This document shows, one piece after another, positions 34,309 through 43,367 of a stretch of 64,000 nucleotides of DNA; the stretch's first letter is position 1, and each line of letters starts with the position of its first letter. The notes beneath the pieces were generated by a model. The model was not told where the DNA came from, made no database searches, and saw only the letters and a program-made list of their open reading frames with translations. The position numbers were made by a program, and so were the translations under genes. Source of the DNA: Leptospira sp. (GTDB lineage Bacteria; Spirochaetota; Leptospiria; Leptospirales; Leptospiraceae); assembly GCA_027531445.1 (NCBI GenBank), contig JAPZRK010000059.1, positions 62,001 through 126,000 on the forward strand. The letters are read 5' to 3'.

Positions 34309-37300
34309 ATGTCGTATTCATTTCGATGCAAAGTAATCTCACTACTCTTTGTAGGAATTTTTGTAGGTAATTGTGTACCTCTCAAATTAGAGAGAAGTGC
34401 ATTAGAATTCCTTAGCGTTGTTCGTATGATGACAAATCGAAACACTACTGCAACGACCGGTCGCGTCATCGTAAAAATAAACGGACTCGTTGGTTCTGGA
34501 CTTGTGATTTCAATGAATGGTATTGAAGATCTAAGTATTACGGCGAATGGAGATGCCATCTTTCAAACAACACTAAAAACAGGTGACAGCTATTCGGTAA
34601 CCGTCAAAACACAACCATCCACTCCCACACAGGTTTGCAATATTGCAGGTGGAAGCGGGACTCTTACCTCTGGCGATGTCTCTTCTATCAACCTAAATTG
34701 TGATCCCGCTAAATACTCATTAAGTGGCACAATCACTGGATTATTGGGTACTGGATTAATTTTGTCAAATGGTGGCGAAACACTTTCGATCAACAGTAAC
34801 GGGACTTTTGCTTTTACATCTGTTTACGCTGTTGGAACATCTTATTCTGTAAGCATTACTTCATCGCCCGTTCATCCATCCCAAACTTGTTCTTTAACAA
34901 ATGATTCTGGAACTTTTTCGGCTTCAAACGTAACAAATATTTCACTCTCATGTGCAGCTCCAACAGCTCGTGCGATTCGAGTGGCGGTCAGTGGGATTGC
35001 CTCTGGAACTTTAAGTCTAACGAATAATCTTTCTGAATCTCTAACAATTACATCAAACGGAAGTTATGTCTTTAATTCTGATGTAGCCATTGGCTCGCCT
35101 TATTCAGTTGTGATTACCTCCACACCTACCTCTCACACATGTGTACTTTCTGGCGCATCCGGAACGATTGCTGGAGTTGATGCCGCAGTCACGGCAAATT
35201 GTTTTAGTCTTTTGGAACAGACCCCTGCCAATCTTTCCGTTTTAAATACCAATCAAAGTTTTTCTTTGCGTTTTTCATCAGAGGTTAACATAACAAGTTG
35301 TACTCCTGGTGCCGGGAACTTATCCTCTGGTGGCATTATTTCATTTTCTTTGGGTACGACAAATTTTACAAATGATACACTTACCGTTTCCACAACAACA
35401 ACCTGGAATCCAGCATCTGTAGCTCAAGAAATCAATTGTACAAGTGCCGCAGGAAACACTCTTGCAGCAGGCACTAGAATTTTAAGGTATACTATACCTA
35501 CATTGATTCGGTATGTGAGTTCAGCTACTGGAAACGACGCAAATGCAGGAACAATAGGATCTCCAGTGAGATCCATTCAAAGAGGGATATCTCTAATTGG
35601 AGCGTGTGGAGCACCTCCATGTGCAGTACTTGTTGAGGATGGAACCTACGAAGCTGAAGATTTTGGGGAAAATTTTATCACTCTTTCTGCTGGTGTATCA
35701 CTATATGGTGGTTATACGGTCGGATCTTCTTTTGCAACGAGAAATTCATCCGCTAAATTAACCATCATCCAAAATTCAACTCCAACCGTTTGCGGTGGTG
35801 CAGTAATTCCACTTTCCCCTTGTAAAACATTACTAATTCCAAACACGGTAACAAATAATAGTGTGGTGGATGGTTTCAAAATAACATCGGCGAGTCATAC
35901 GTCGGATACCACCGCCGTCGTGATCGTTGGCGGTAAACCAATCCTATCAAATAATACAATTTCTGGAAATGCCTCAACAAATTCTACAGGTTTGGTGCTC
36001 GTAAATTTTGGCGGAAGTTCCGCAGCTGATTCGGCTCAAGGTGCTATCGTTAACAACATAATATTGGGAGGTTCCTGTAATTCAATCTCCTGCCAAACAG
36101 CAGGCATTGTCTACTATAGCACAATTGCAAATCTGTATCCTTTTATTCAAATAAATGAAATAACAGGTGGGATTTGCTCTACAACAAGTTGCAAGTCTTA
36201 CGGACTTTTTCTTGGTACTGGCAATAGCGTCAATTTGTCCTCATTTAAATTTAATAAAGTTTATGGCGGAAATATCGCCTCACTTCCCGCAGGCACGGAA
36301 AGTGGCGCCATGTTCATTGCTGATCCAGATACTGCAGGTATTCTAACTAGTAATGAAATCAGCGGAGGTAGTGGAGATACGACGTTTGGAATATTCTTGA
36401 ATGCAAATATGCCTCTAGAAATTGGTGATAGCATAACTAAATCAGGCAATTCAATCTTTGGAGGATCTTCTGAAGGGACATCTTACGGAGTGCGATTAGG
36501 AGCCGATGGATCTGTTTTTTCAAATTCGATCCATGCAGGAAATGTGGCCTCGTCAAATGCCGCAATTACATATGGAATATTCTCCTCATCAGGTTTGGTC
36601 AGAATCAGCGGAAATCGAATTTTTGGAGGTATAGCAAAAGCCGAAGGATCGAGTTTTTCAGCATCAAATGGTATTTACCTTAACAACCTGGCATCAAACT
36701 CTTTCATTTCTGGGAATCATATTTCGGCAGGTAACAGTATCAATACGGGTACGAGCAACGCATTTGCTTATGGCATTTATCTTTTTCAGGTAGCAAATTG
36801 GCCCATCAATGTTTCCAACAACATGATCGACGGTGGATTGAGTTCTATTGCAGTTGGAACAAACACTTCAGAATCACATGGTCTCGTTCTTTCAAATTCC
36901 ACTGTTGCAACAAAGATTTCATATAACACCATCTTCTCGGGCACTTCGAGTGACGCATCTACAGCTATTAGCTATTTAGGTGCGGGAACTCGGTTAGCAG
37001 AAATCAACAATAATATTTTATATACGCAAGTTGGAGCATTGAGTCGAATCTGTTTTAATCATGCTGGTACTACAGAGGCTAGCAATGTAACCTCTATGGC
37101 TGGAAATGTGTTTTATGGATGTACGATTCTCATTAAATATCCGACGATATCAGCCGATAATATTTGTGCGGGTGGTGTTGTAAGCGATAGCGGATGTACT
37201 ACGACCACTATCTCAACTCCATCATCATTGAATGTTTACGTAGATCCAGTACTATCGTCTCTTTCCACAACGTACACCATGATTTATCGCTACTATTCCG

Positions 37301-37437
37301 CAAATTCCCCTTGTTCTGCGACTCAAATCAATAATCCACTTGCATCTCCAACCTTTGATTCTTTGGGTGCGGCAAGACCCGGCTCGGTTGCAGGTGTCTC
37401 GGCTGGTGCTCTAGAATACGATGGATCTTGCCAATAA
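34309..37437 (+). CDS. Large surface lipoprotein with beta-helix domain (DUF1565)
   Basis: The 1042-residue protein starts at ATG 34309 and has a lipoprotein signal with lipobox FVGNC (Cys22). Three related modules of about 80 residues follow (about 50-310), each with a GSGL.LS..G core, a YSVTI-like strand and a C-terminal Cys pair. Then comes a Big-like segment and a DUF1565 start (RYVSSATGNDANAGTIGSP) that opens a long right-handed parallel beta-helix with repeating Asn, Gly and Ser turns. It should be displayed on the cell surface. Similar proteins occur widely in Leptospira. The binding target is unknown. A GAGGAATT box lies 17 bp upstream of the chosen ATG, which is far; the open frame starts at a TTG at 34273. 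Confidence 0.87.
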   Translation: MSYSFRCKVISLLFVGIFVGNCVPLKLERSALEFLSVVRMMTNRNTTATTGRVIVKINGLVGSGLVISMNGIEDLSITANGDAIFQTTLKTGDSYSVTVKTQPSTPTQVCNIAGGSGTLTSGDVSSINLNCDPAKYSLSGTITGLLGTGLILSNGGETLSINSNGTFAFTSVYAVGTSYSVSITSSPVHPSQTCSLTNDSGTFSASNVTNISLSCAAPTARAIRVAVSGIASGTLSLTNNLSESLTITSNGSYVFNSDVAIGSPYSVVITSTPTSHTCVLSGASGTIAGVDAAVTANCFSLLEQTPANLSVLNTNQSFSLRFSSEVNITSCTPGAGNLSSGGIISFSLGTTNFTNDTLTVSTTTTWNPASVAQEINCTSAAGNTLAAGTRILRYTIPTLIRYVSSATGNDANAGTIGSPVRSIQRGISLIGACGAPPCAVLVEDGTYEAEDFGENFITLSAGVSLYGGYTVGSSFATRNSSAKLTIIQNSTPTVCGGAVIPLSPCKTLLIPNTVTNNSVVDGFKITSASHTSDTTAVVIVGGKPILSNNTISGNASTNSTGLVLVNFGGSSAADSAQGAIVNNIILGGSCNSISCQTAGIVYYSTIANLYPFIQINEITGGICSTTSCKSYGLFLGTGNSVNLSSFKFNKVYGGNIASLPAGTESGAMFIADPDTAGILTSNEISGGSGDTTFGIFLNANMPLEIGDSITKSGNSIFGGSSEGTSYGVRLGADGSVFSNSIHAGNVASSNAAITYGIFSSSGLVRISGNRIFGGIAKAEGSSFSASNGIYLNNLASNSFISGNHISAGNSINTGTSNAFAYGIYLFQVANWPINVSNNMIDGGLSSIAVGTNTSESHGLVLSNSTVATKISYNTIFSGTSSDASTAISYLGAGTRLAEINNNILYTQVGALSRICFNHAGTTEASNVTSMAGNVFYGCTILIKYPTISADNICAGGVVSDSGCTTTTISTPSSLNVYVDPVLSSLSTTYTMIYRYYSANSPCSATQINNPLASPTFDSLGAARPGSVAGVSAGALEYDGSCQ

Positions 37438-37483
37438 AATTCTTCGATTGTTTTGATAAGTATCTTTTCAAAAGTAGACAGAG

Positions 37484-39775
37484 ATGCGTTTTTTTTGTTT
37501 TCGCAAAGATATCTTTTTTCTGCTATTTGTCCTTAGTTTCTTTTCATTTCAATGCAAAGAGCAAATCAATGCACCTGCCATTGCATATGACTTAGTCAAA
37601 GAACTTCAGCTACCTTCCACAATCGTTACAGGCATTCCATCTACATTAGATCCTTTGGCTTACCATTGGAAAAAAAACCCAGGTAGACACAGCCATTTAC
37701 CTATTGAGAGAAAATGGGAAAATACCCAGATGACATTCAATACAAATAAGTCTATTTTTTTGAATCATTCTTTAGATTCTTTGTATTTTGCACCAAATTC
37801 TAGTTATACATTTTTGATTCAATCTGGAGAATACGAACTGAGATCCTTGGCTGGACTCTTGAATCAAAATGAAAAAATCAAGAAGGCTAAGGGAACTTTG
37901 GTTATTGAAGCTGACGGCATCGAAATTTTCAAAAAAAGTTTTTCAGACACTGATACGGAAACATGGATTTCTCTAAATACAAAACTTAAATTGAAGAAAG
38001 TGCTAACTATATCATGGAATAGTCAGTCAGATCACCTATTTCTTGGAGAGCCCCTGCTTTACTTGCATCAATCTCATTTCAAACCGAATGTAATTCTCAT
38101 TGTTATCGATTCTGCTAGGAAAGATTTTTTTGGGAGTTATGGATTTCCATACCAAATAACACCTAATATGGACACACTAGCCAAAGAATCAGTTTTTTTT
38201 GAAAATCCTTTTTCCAATGGTAATTGGACCAAGCCATCGATGATGTCTTTTTTTCATTCCGAATATTCTTCAAATTTAGGTCTTGGCAATTCTTGGTTTA
38301 CCACCAAACCCTACCAAAGAAAAGTTTATTATGGGAGGGAGAGACCCAATATAGCATCAATTTTGCGAAAGAATGGTTATTATACAAAGTCGATTATGAA
38401 CAATGTGTTCTTCTTGGACTATACGACCGTTGGAGTAGATTTAGATTTTCATAATTCGTATCAGGTTGGAATGGATATACTGGACACGAAAGCCCTTACT
38501 GACCATGCCATAGATTTTGTAGATGAGATGGGCGAGCGTCCATTTTTTTTACATTTCAATTTGAATACACCACATGCCTCGTATTCACCTCCTCCAGAAG
38601 ATTTACAAAAGGTAAAGTCTCTCATACCGCCTGAAGTGTTTTACCGATATGAATCTCCAGTTCAAAGATATATCGGAGAAATGCACTATACAGATAGAGA
38701 AGTGGGAAGGCTACTACAGACATTAAAAAAATCAAATCAGTATGATAATAGCATCATCATTGTTACGGGAGATCATGGAGAGTTATTTTCTCCTCACCAT
38801 GATTATAGTTATCATTTTATTATGAAAACAAGGTTTGGTCATGGTGAAACTCACTATGATGAAGAAATCAATGTTCCATTATTTATCAAATTGCCAAAAG
38901 GCATTAAATCGACAAAATCTAAAATAGAAGGGCAGTCCTCGCTTTTATCTTTGCTCCCAACAATATTAGGACTGTTAGGCATAGATCAATCTTCGTATCA
39001 ATTCAAAGGGATTGATTATTCCAAATGTATCGTAAGCAATGAGGATTGCCCGAAAGATAAGATCATTTATACAGAAGGACGAATGTCCGAATCGATTCGC
39101 ACACCTTTTTACAAATATATAAGGAGGTATCCTGGGTTTACAACCGTTAAACGAACATTTGATGGTGAGCCACATACGATGCGTGAAGAACTTTATGATT
39201 TACAAAAAGATCCAGAAGAAAAATTCAACCTTTCCATTCTTCCTGAAGGAGTGTCGTTGTTGGAAAAAGCGAGGTTCGATTTTCAAAAGGGTCGTTTTTT
39301 AAATCGAAATCAAATTCACCTTCGTTTGCCAAAATGCCAGCTACCTGTCTGTCGAGATATGGCAACGCTTGTCGTACAAGGATCTATCTATGATTGGCAT
39401 TCCCCTTCCCAATTGAACATTGTTGGAAGCTCAGCAAAAACTCTAAATTTTGATATTGAAGTAGGTGGTAAACCTCTCGAAATTCATTTTGATACAGTAA
39501 ATCCAGAGTTAGAAGGTCAATTTCGGTTTTATCGAAATGGGCAACCTCTTCCTTATCGGCTTGGAAAATGGGGCATTGAAACACTGTTCGTAAATGCCAC
39601 ACTCAGCAAAGAATTTATATTGTCCGACCGCATTCCTCTTGGTTGGGAGGAAACCGATCTGCCATGGATCTATAATGATGGATCTTTTAGCGGAGTTTCC
39701 GAGTCAAATTTACAAAAGGAGATGGGGAAAGAAGTTAAAAAGATTTTGGAGACTTGGGGATATATTCACGAATAA
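37484..39775 (+). CDS. Sulfatase-fold lipoprotein, Thr nucleophile
   Basis: The 763-residue protein has a lipoprotein signal (lipobox FSFQC, Cys24). An alkaline-phosphatase/sulfatase superfamily domain spans about 200-610. Metal-binding blocks are IVIDSARKDFFGSYG (Asp209) and TGDHGELFSPHH. The nucleophile block reads NWTKPSMMS, so Thr249 replaces the Cys of formylglycine sulfatases (CxPSR). The enzyme would thus be a hydrolase or phospho-/sulfo-transferase of the type found in LtaS and phosphopentomutase relatives, not a classical sulfatase. The C-terminal 130 residues look like an extra beta domain. The acyltransferase gene follows 51 bp downstream on the same strand. Confidence 0.85.
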   Translation: MRFFCFRKDIFFLLFVLSFFSFQCKEQINAPAIAYDLVKELQLPSTIVTGIPSTLDPLAYHWKKNPGRHSHLPIERKWENTQMTFNTNKSIFLNHSLDSLYFAPNSSYTFLIQSGEYELRSLAGLLNQNEKIKKAKGTLVIEADGIEIFKKSFSDTDTETWISLNTKLKLKKVLTISWNSQSDHLFLGEPLLYLHQSHFKPNVILIVIDSARKDFFGSYGFPYQITPNMDTLAKESVFFENPFSNGNWTKPSMMSFFHSEYSSNLGLGNSWFTTKPYQRKVYYGRERPNIASILRKNGYYTKSIMNNVFFLDYTTVGVDLDFHNSYQVGMDILDTKALTDHAIDFVDEMGERPFFLHFNLNTPHASYSPPPEDLQKVKSLIPPEVFYRYESPVQRYIGEMHYTDREVGRLLQTLKKSNQYDNSIIIVTGDHGELFSPHHDYSYHFIMKTRFGHGETHYDEEINVPLFIKLPKGIKSTKSKIEGQSSLLSLLPTILGLLGIDQSSYQFKGIDYSKCIVSNEDCPKDKIIYTEGRMSESIRTPFYKYIRRYPGFTTVKRTFDGEPHTMREELYDLQKDPEEKFNLSILPEGVSLLEKARFDFQKGRFLNRNQIHLRLPKCQLPVCRDMATLVVQGSIYDWHSPSQLNIVGSSAKTLNFDIEVGGKPLEIHFDTVNPELEGQFRFYRNGQPLPYRLGKWGIETLFVNATLSKEFILSDRIPLGWEETDLPWIYNDGSFSGVSESNLQKEMGKEVKKILETWGYIHE

Positions 39776-39826
39776 AAAATACTAGAAATCAGTCCTCCCT
39801 CTGACGATCTTACCTCTACAGTCATT

Positions 39827-41095
39827 ATGAAATCGTCTTTTATACCACCCTCATTTGATATGCCAGTCGCCTGGGCCTTAGACCTAAGTTTTCCCCTATT
39901 AGCAAAGCTTTTGTTCAATTTAGATGGCGTAGATTTAAGTCATGAAGATTTGAAATCTCTACGCAATTTAAAAAACAAACGTGTATTATATCTATCTAAT
40001 CACCCATCGGACGTTGAACCAGCTATCGCATATTATGTTGCAAATGAAATTGGAACTAGATTTAATTTTATGGCATCGCGCAACATCTTCAATTGGGGAT
40101 TTGGATTGGTCGGTGAATTTATCAAACGCGTTGGAGCATTTTCCGTGTTATCTGGTAGTGCCGACAGAGATGCTATCAAAACCGCAAGAAAGATTCTTTC
40201 TGAGTCAGACGGCAAATTGGTGATGTATCCTGAAGGTATGATGTCCGGGGAAAATGATAACCTTGTCACATTTATGCCCGGTGTCGGTCAGATCGCATTC
40301 TGGGGATTAGAAGATGCATTAAAAAAACAACCCTCTGCAGAGCTCTTAATTCAAGTCAGCTTTGTGAAATATAAAATATCGGGATCAAAAGATTCCATAC
40401 TCAAAGATATCGAGGAATCACTTCAAAAAATTGAACGTAAGTTGAAAGTATTTCCTGGTGGCAGAACGTTACTTAGGCGATTCTTAACCGTAGGGAGAGT
40501 GTTACTTGAAGAAACTGAATTTGAACTCGGAGTCCCAAAGTCTGAAATTGAAGGCAAGGATTTTGACTATCGCTTAGGTCGTGCCAGACATACGGCTCTC
40601 AACCAAGCGGCAAATATTTTGAATGTGAAGTTCAATGACACCGATTACGCCATCGAGAAGATCAGAAAGTTATTCGCAATGATCGATAGCATAGAAGCGG
40701 GATCTCCACTTCCTAATGCTCCGACTGATTTAAGTTCACAAAGTTTAAATCGGGCCAAACAATTGGTAGAGACAGCATATACATTTATAATCACAAAACC
40801 TAAAAATTTGATTCAATACCCATCCGCTGAGCGTTTGTTCGAATGGATTTCTAGTTTTGAGCGACATGTTTTTGGAAAGTCTACGGAAAGAGCGAGACGT
40901 GCTCATGTGCTATTTACTCCTGCTTTTTCAATAGATCCTTACTATAGAATGTATCTTTCCAATAAAAACGAAGGTCTTGTTGCATTGATGTCGGAGATTC
41001 GTAGGCAGATGGAAGGTCTCGTTGGACAGGGAAAAGACCTAACCGATCCTATTATTCCTCCATATTCTGTTGGGTTAGATATAAATATTGGTTAA
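39827..41095 (+). CDS. PlsC-like acyltransferase with variant HX4E motif
   Basis: The 422-residue protein has the acyltransferase fold. The motif normally read NHxxxxD is NHPSDVEP here (His59 with Glu64), and the glycerophosphate-binding block is MYPEGMMSGE (133-142). A C-terminal region of about 200 residues is unlike PlsC. The HX4E form suggests an atypical acceptor. It may form an operon with the sulfatase-fold gene 51 bp upstream, which hints at a joint role in modifying an envelope lipid. Its stop overlaps the stop of the convergent OmpA-like gene. Confidence 0.82.
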   Translation: MKSSFIPPSFDMPVAWALDLSFPLLAKLLFNLDGVDLSHEDLKSLRNLKNKRVLYLSNHPSDVEPAIAYYVANEIGTRFNFMASRNIFNWGFGLVGEFIKRVGAFSVLSGSADRDAIKTARKILSESDGKLVMYPEGMMSGENDNLVTFMPGVGQIAFWGLEDALKKQPSAELLIQVSFVKYKISGSKDSILKDIEESLQKIERKLKVFPGGRTLLRRFLTVGRVLLEETEFELGVPKSEIEGKDFDYRLGRARHTALNQAANILNVKFNDTDYAIEKIRKLFAMIDSIEAGSPLPNAPTDLSSQSLNRAKQLVETAYTFIITKPKNLIQYPSAERLFEWISSFERHVFGKSTERARRAHVLFTPAFSIDPYYRMYLSNKNEGLVALMSEIRRQMEGLVGQGKDLTDPIIPPYSVGLDINIG

Positions 41096-42342
41096 TCTAA
41101 AACCAGAGTGATTTCAACTCTGCGATTTTTTGCTCGATTTTCTTCAGTATCATTACTCACCACAGGTTGAGTATCAGCGAAACCTTTAAACGATATTTTC
41201 CCTTCGTCCATCTTGTGTTTTTCAACTAGCTGATGTAATACAGATTTAGCGCGATCTTCCGAAAGCTTTTGATTGTATTCTTTTTTTCCGATATTGTCGG
41301 TATGGCCTGCAACTCGTATTTCCCTGTTAGGATGTTTTTTTAAAATATCTGCAATTTTCTGAATCGCAGACTCTGCTTCCGGTTTTAAATTCGAGTCATT
41401 GAAATCAAAAAGTATGGAATCCAACGAAAAAGTAACACCCTCGTCCGTGGTTCTAACGCTGATCGGCGAATCTGAACTTTGATTCAACTTTAATGGATTT
41501 TGTTGTGAGACATCGCCGACGATTAAATCATTTAACACGTCATTTGTGATCTTATCTCTCTCTACAGTGTTTAAACTTTTGCGGGATTGGTAGATTCCTT
41601 GGATATCATAGTTTGCTTCTTGAACGGTTCCATCTGGCAACACAAAAGTATATGAAAGTTTGACATCTTTAAATTCCGGAACACCCTTTGCAGAATTGAA
41701 ATATACCATTCCACGCGCAAAACCTAAAATTTTATTTGGCACGTTTGGCTTTTTCGCACGGCGATCTCCTCTGTCAAAGTAGATCGGATACGTATAACTT
41801 ATCTTATCTGCCTTTCCGGACTGTCCTTGGAAACTCCAATCGCCTTTTCCCAAATAATTGTATTCGGGCTCTACTTTGATTTTTATCCGTTCTCCGTAAA
41901 AATCAAATGATTCTTCGGCTTGCAATTTCCAGGAATCACCGACGACAACTGGCGTTTCAGGAAAAGTAGGGAAACTTCGCAAATTCGGCATAATGTATTC
42001 ATCAGAAACTTCATACTTCCCGTTCCGGAAAATGGTAAATTCAGATTCAAATTTTTTATCTTTCAGAAAGGGTCCCGTGGTTTTACCGAATCGTACGTAG
42101 GTGTCAAACCAAGCCGAAACAGTGCACTGGAGAGAATCGCATTGTTTTGTCTTCAGTAGGATTCGGTTTCTATCTTCTCGAGCAACACTGCGGTTTCCCA
42201 CTCGAAAGGTAACATCATGATATTCATTTAGTTCAAGAATATGATTGTCTTCCCACTTCCAACTAAACTTAACAGCTTCACCTGAATCGGCCCGTAAATG
42301 ATTTGTAGCTAGTATTAGAAATGCAATTAGTAGGATCTTCAC
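41092..42342 (-). CDS. OmpA-family outer membrane protein
   Basis: The C-terminal third is a peptidoglycan-binding OmpA domain (VAGHTDNIGKKEYNQKLSEDRA, ending in NRRVEI). The upstream 280 residues are a beta-rich domain of unknown role. A GTG at 42342 gives a clean signal peptide (VKILLIAFLILATNHLRADS) and 416 residues; an ATG at 42420 is in frame, but the extra 26 residues spoil the signal, so GTG is preferred. It should tie the outer membrane to the cell wall. It is convergent with the acyltransferase gene and divergent from the PstS-like gene. Confidence 0.85.
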   Translation of the reverse strand: MKILLIAFLILATNHLRADSGEAVKFSWKWEDNHILELNEYHDVTFRVGNRSVAREDRNRILLKTKQCDSLQCTVSAWFDTYVRFGKTTGPFLKDKKFESEFTIFRNGKYEVSDEYIMPNLRSFPTFPETPVVVGDSWKLQAEESFDFYGERIKIKVEPEYNYLGKGDWSFQGQSGKADKISYTYPIYFDRGDRRAKKPNVPNKILGFARGMVYFNSAKGVPEFKDVKLSYTFVLPDGTVQEANYDIQGIYQSRKSLNTVERDKITNDVLNDLIVGDVSQQNPLKLNQSSDSPISVRTTDEGVTFSLDSILFDFNDSNLKPEAESAIQKIADILKKHPNREIRVAGHTDNIGKKEYNQKLSEDRAKSVLHQLVEKHKMDEGKISFKGFADTQPVVSNDTEENRAKNRRVEITLVLD

Positions 42343-42446
42343 ATTGATAGCATCGGGGAGTTTCAAAAAAAATAAACAATCTGAAGGAAAATAAATAGGT
42401 TTTTCAGATTGACGAATCATTCGTTTGGATCAATCAAATGGTAACT

Positions 42447-43367
42447 ATGAAAAATCTCGTAATCCTTTATTACATTTTAATGACAGCAATGTTTGTGTCC
42501 TGCAAAGAAAAACAGACTTTAAAGATTGCAGGCTCTGAAACGATGAACGCCATGATGACCTACCTTGGTTCAGAATACGAAAAGAATAATTCAAATATTG
42601 TGGTTAAAGTTGAGGGAGGCGGATCTGAGTCTGGGATAGATCGTCTCAGAAAAGCAGAAATTGATATCGCAGTTGCCTCTAGAGATCTGAACGCGATGGA
42701 ATTTGAAGATCTTCGAAAAACTGGTAATTTAGATAAAATTGTAATCGCCTATGATGGTGTAGCGATTGTTGTAAATCCTTCCAATAAAGTCACAAAATTG
42801 CATTTAGTTCAAGTGTCGGATATTTTTTCTGGAAAAATCAAAAACTGGAAAGAGTTAGGTGGAGATGATCTACCGATTCAAGTCATCACACGAAATGACA
42901 AATCAGGTACTCAAGACTATTTTGAAAATCACATTCTCAAACAAAAGGATCTTGGACAATCCGAGTTTGAAAAGAACAAATCAAACAATTTTTCTCCTGA
43001 CGCAAAAGTTGTAAAAGACAATGTGGAGATGGCTAAACTCATCCAGTCTAATCCAGCTGGCATCGGTTATATGGGTATGGGCAGCGCTGTGATCGATCAT
43101 AAAGATAAACTCAAAACAGTGTTATATGCCAAAAAAGACACTGAGCCTTATGTAGCTCCTTCCATTAGCAATGTTTATGATAGAAAGTACAAGATGGCCC
43201 GACAATTATTTGCAATTTATAAAACCGATCAAGGGGACAAGATTGATGCCTTTATTTCTTACTTAACAGGAGAAGAAGGTCAAACAGCAGTAAGACGTTC
43301 TGGATATCTAAGAGCCAGCTTACCTGAGGTGGATGTAACTTCACCTAAATCGACGGAGCAGAAGTAG
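42447..43367 (+). CDS. PstS-like phosphate-binding lipoprotein
   Basis: From ATG 42447 the protein has 306 residues with a lipoprotein signal (lipobox FVSC, Cys19). It is a periplasmic substrate-binding protein of the PstS type: LKIAGSETM near the start, GGGSESGIDRL, and the RNDKSGTQDYF block that binds phosphate. It should collect phosphate for an ABC importer; pstCAB are not next to it. Its 3' end overlaps the convergent cyclase gene by 23 bp. Confidence 0.9.
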   Translation: MKNLVILYYILMTAMFVSCKEKQTLKIAGSETMNAMMTYLGSEYEKNNSNIVVKVEGGGSESGIDRLRKAEIDIAVASRDLNAMEFEDLRKTGNLDKIVIAYDGVAIVVNPSNKVTKLHLVQVSDIFSGKIKNWKELGGDDLPIQVITRNDKSGTQDYFENHILKQKDLGQSEFEKNKSNNFSPDAKVVKDNVEMAKLIQSNPAGIGYMGMGSAVIDHKDKLKTVLYAKKDTEPYVAPSISNVYDRKYKMARQLFAIYKTDQGDKIDAFISYLTGEEGQTAVRRSGYLRASLPEVDVTSPKSTEQK

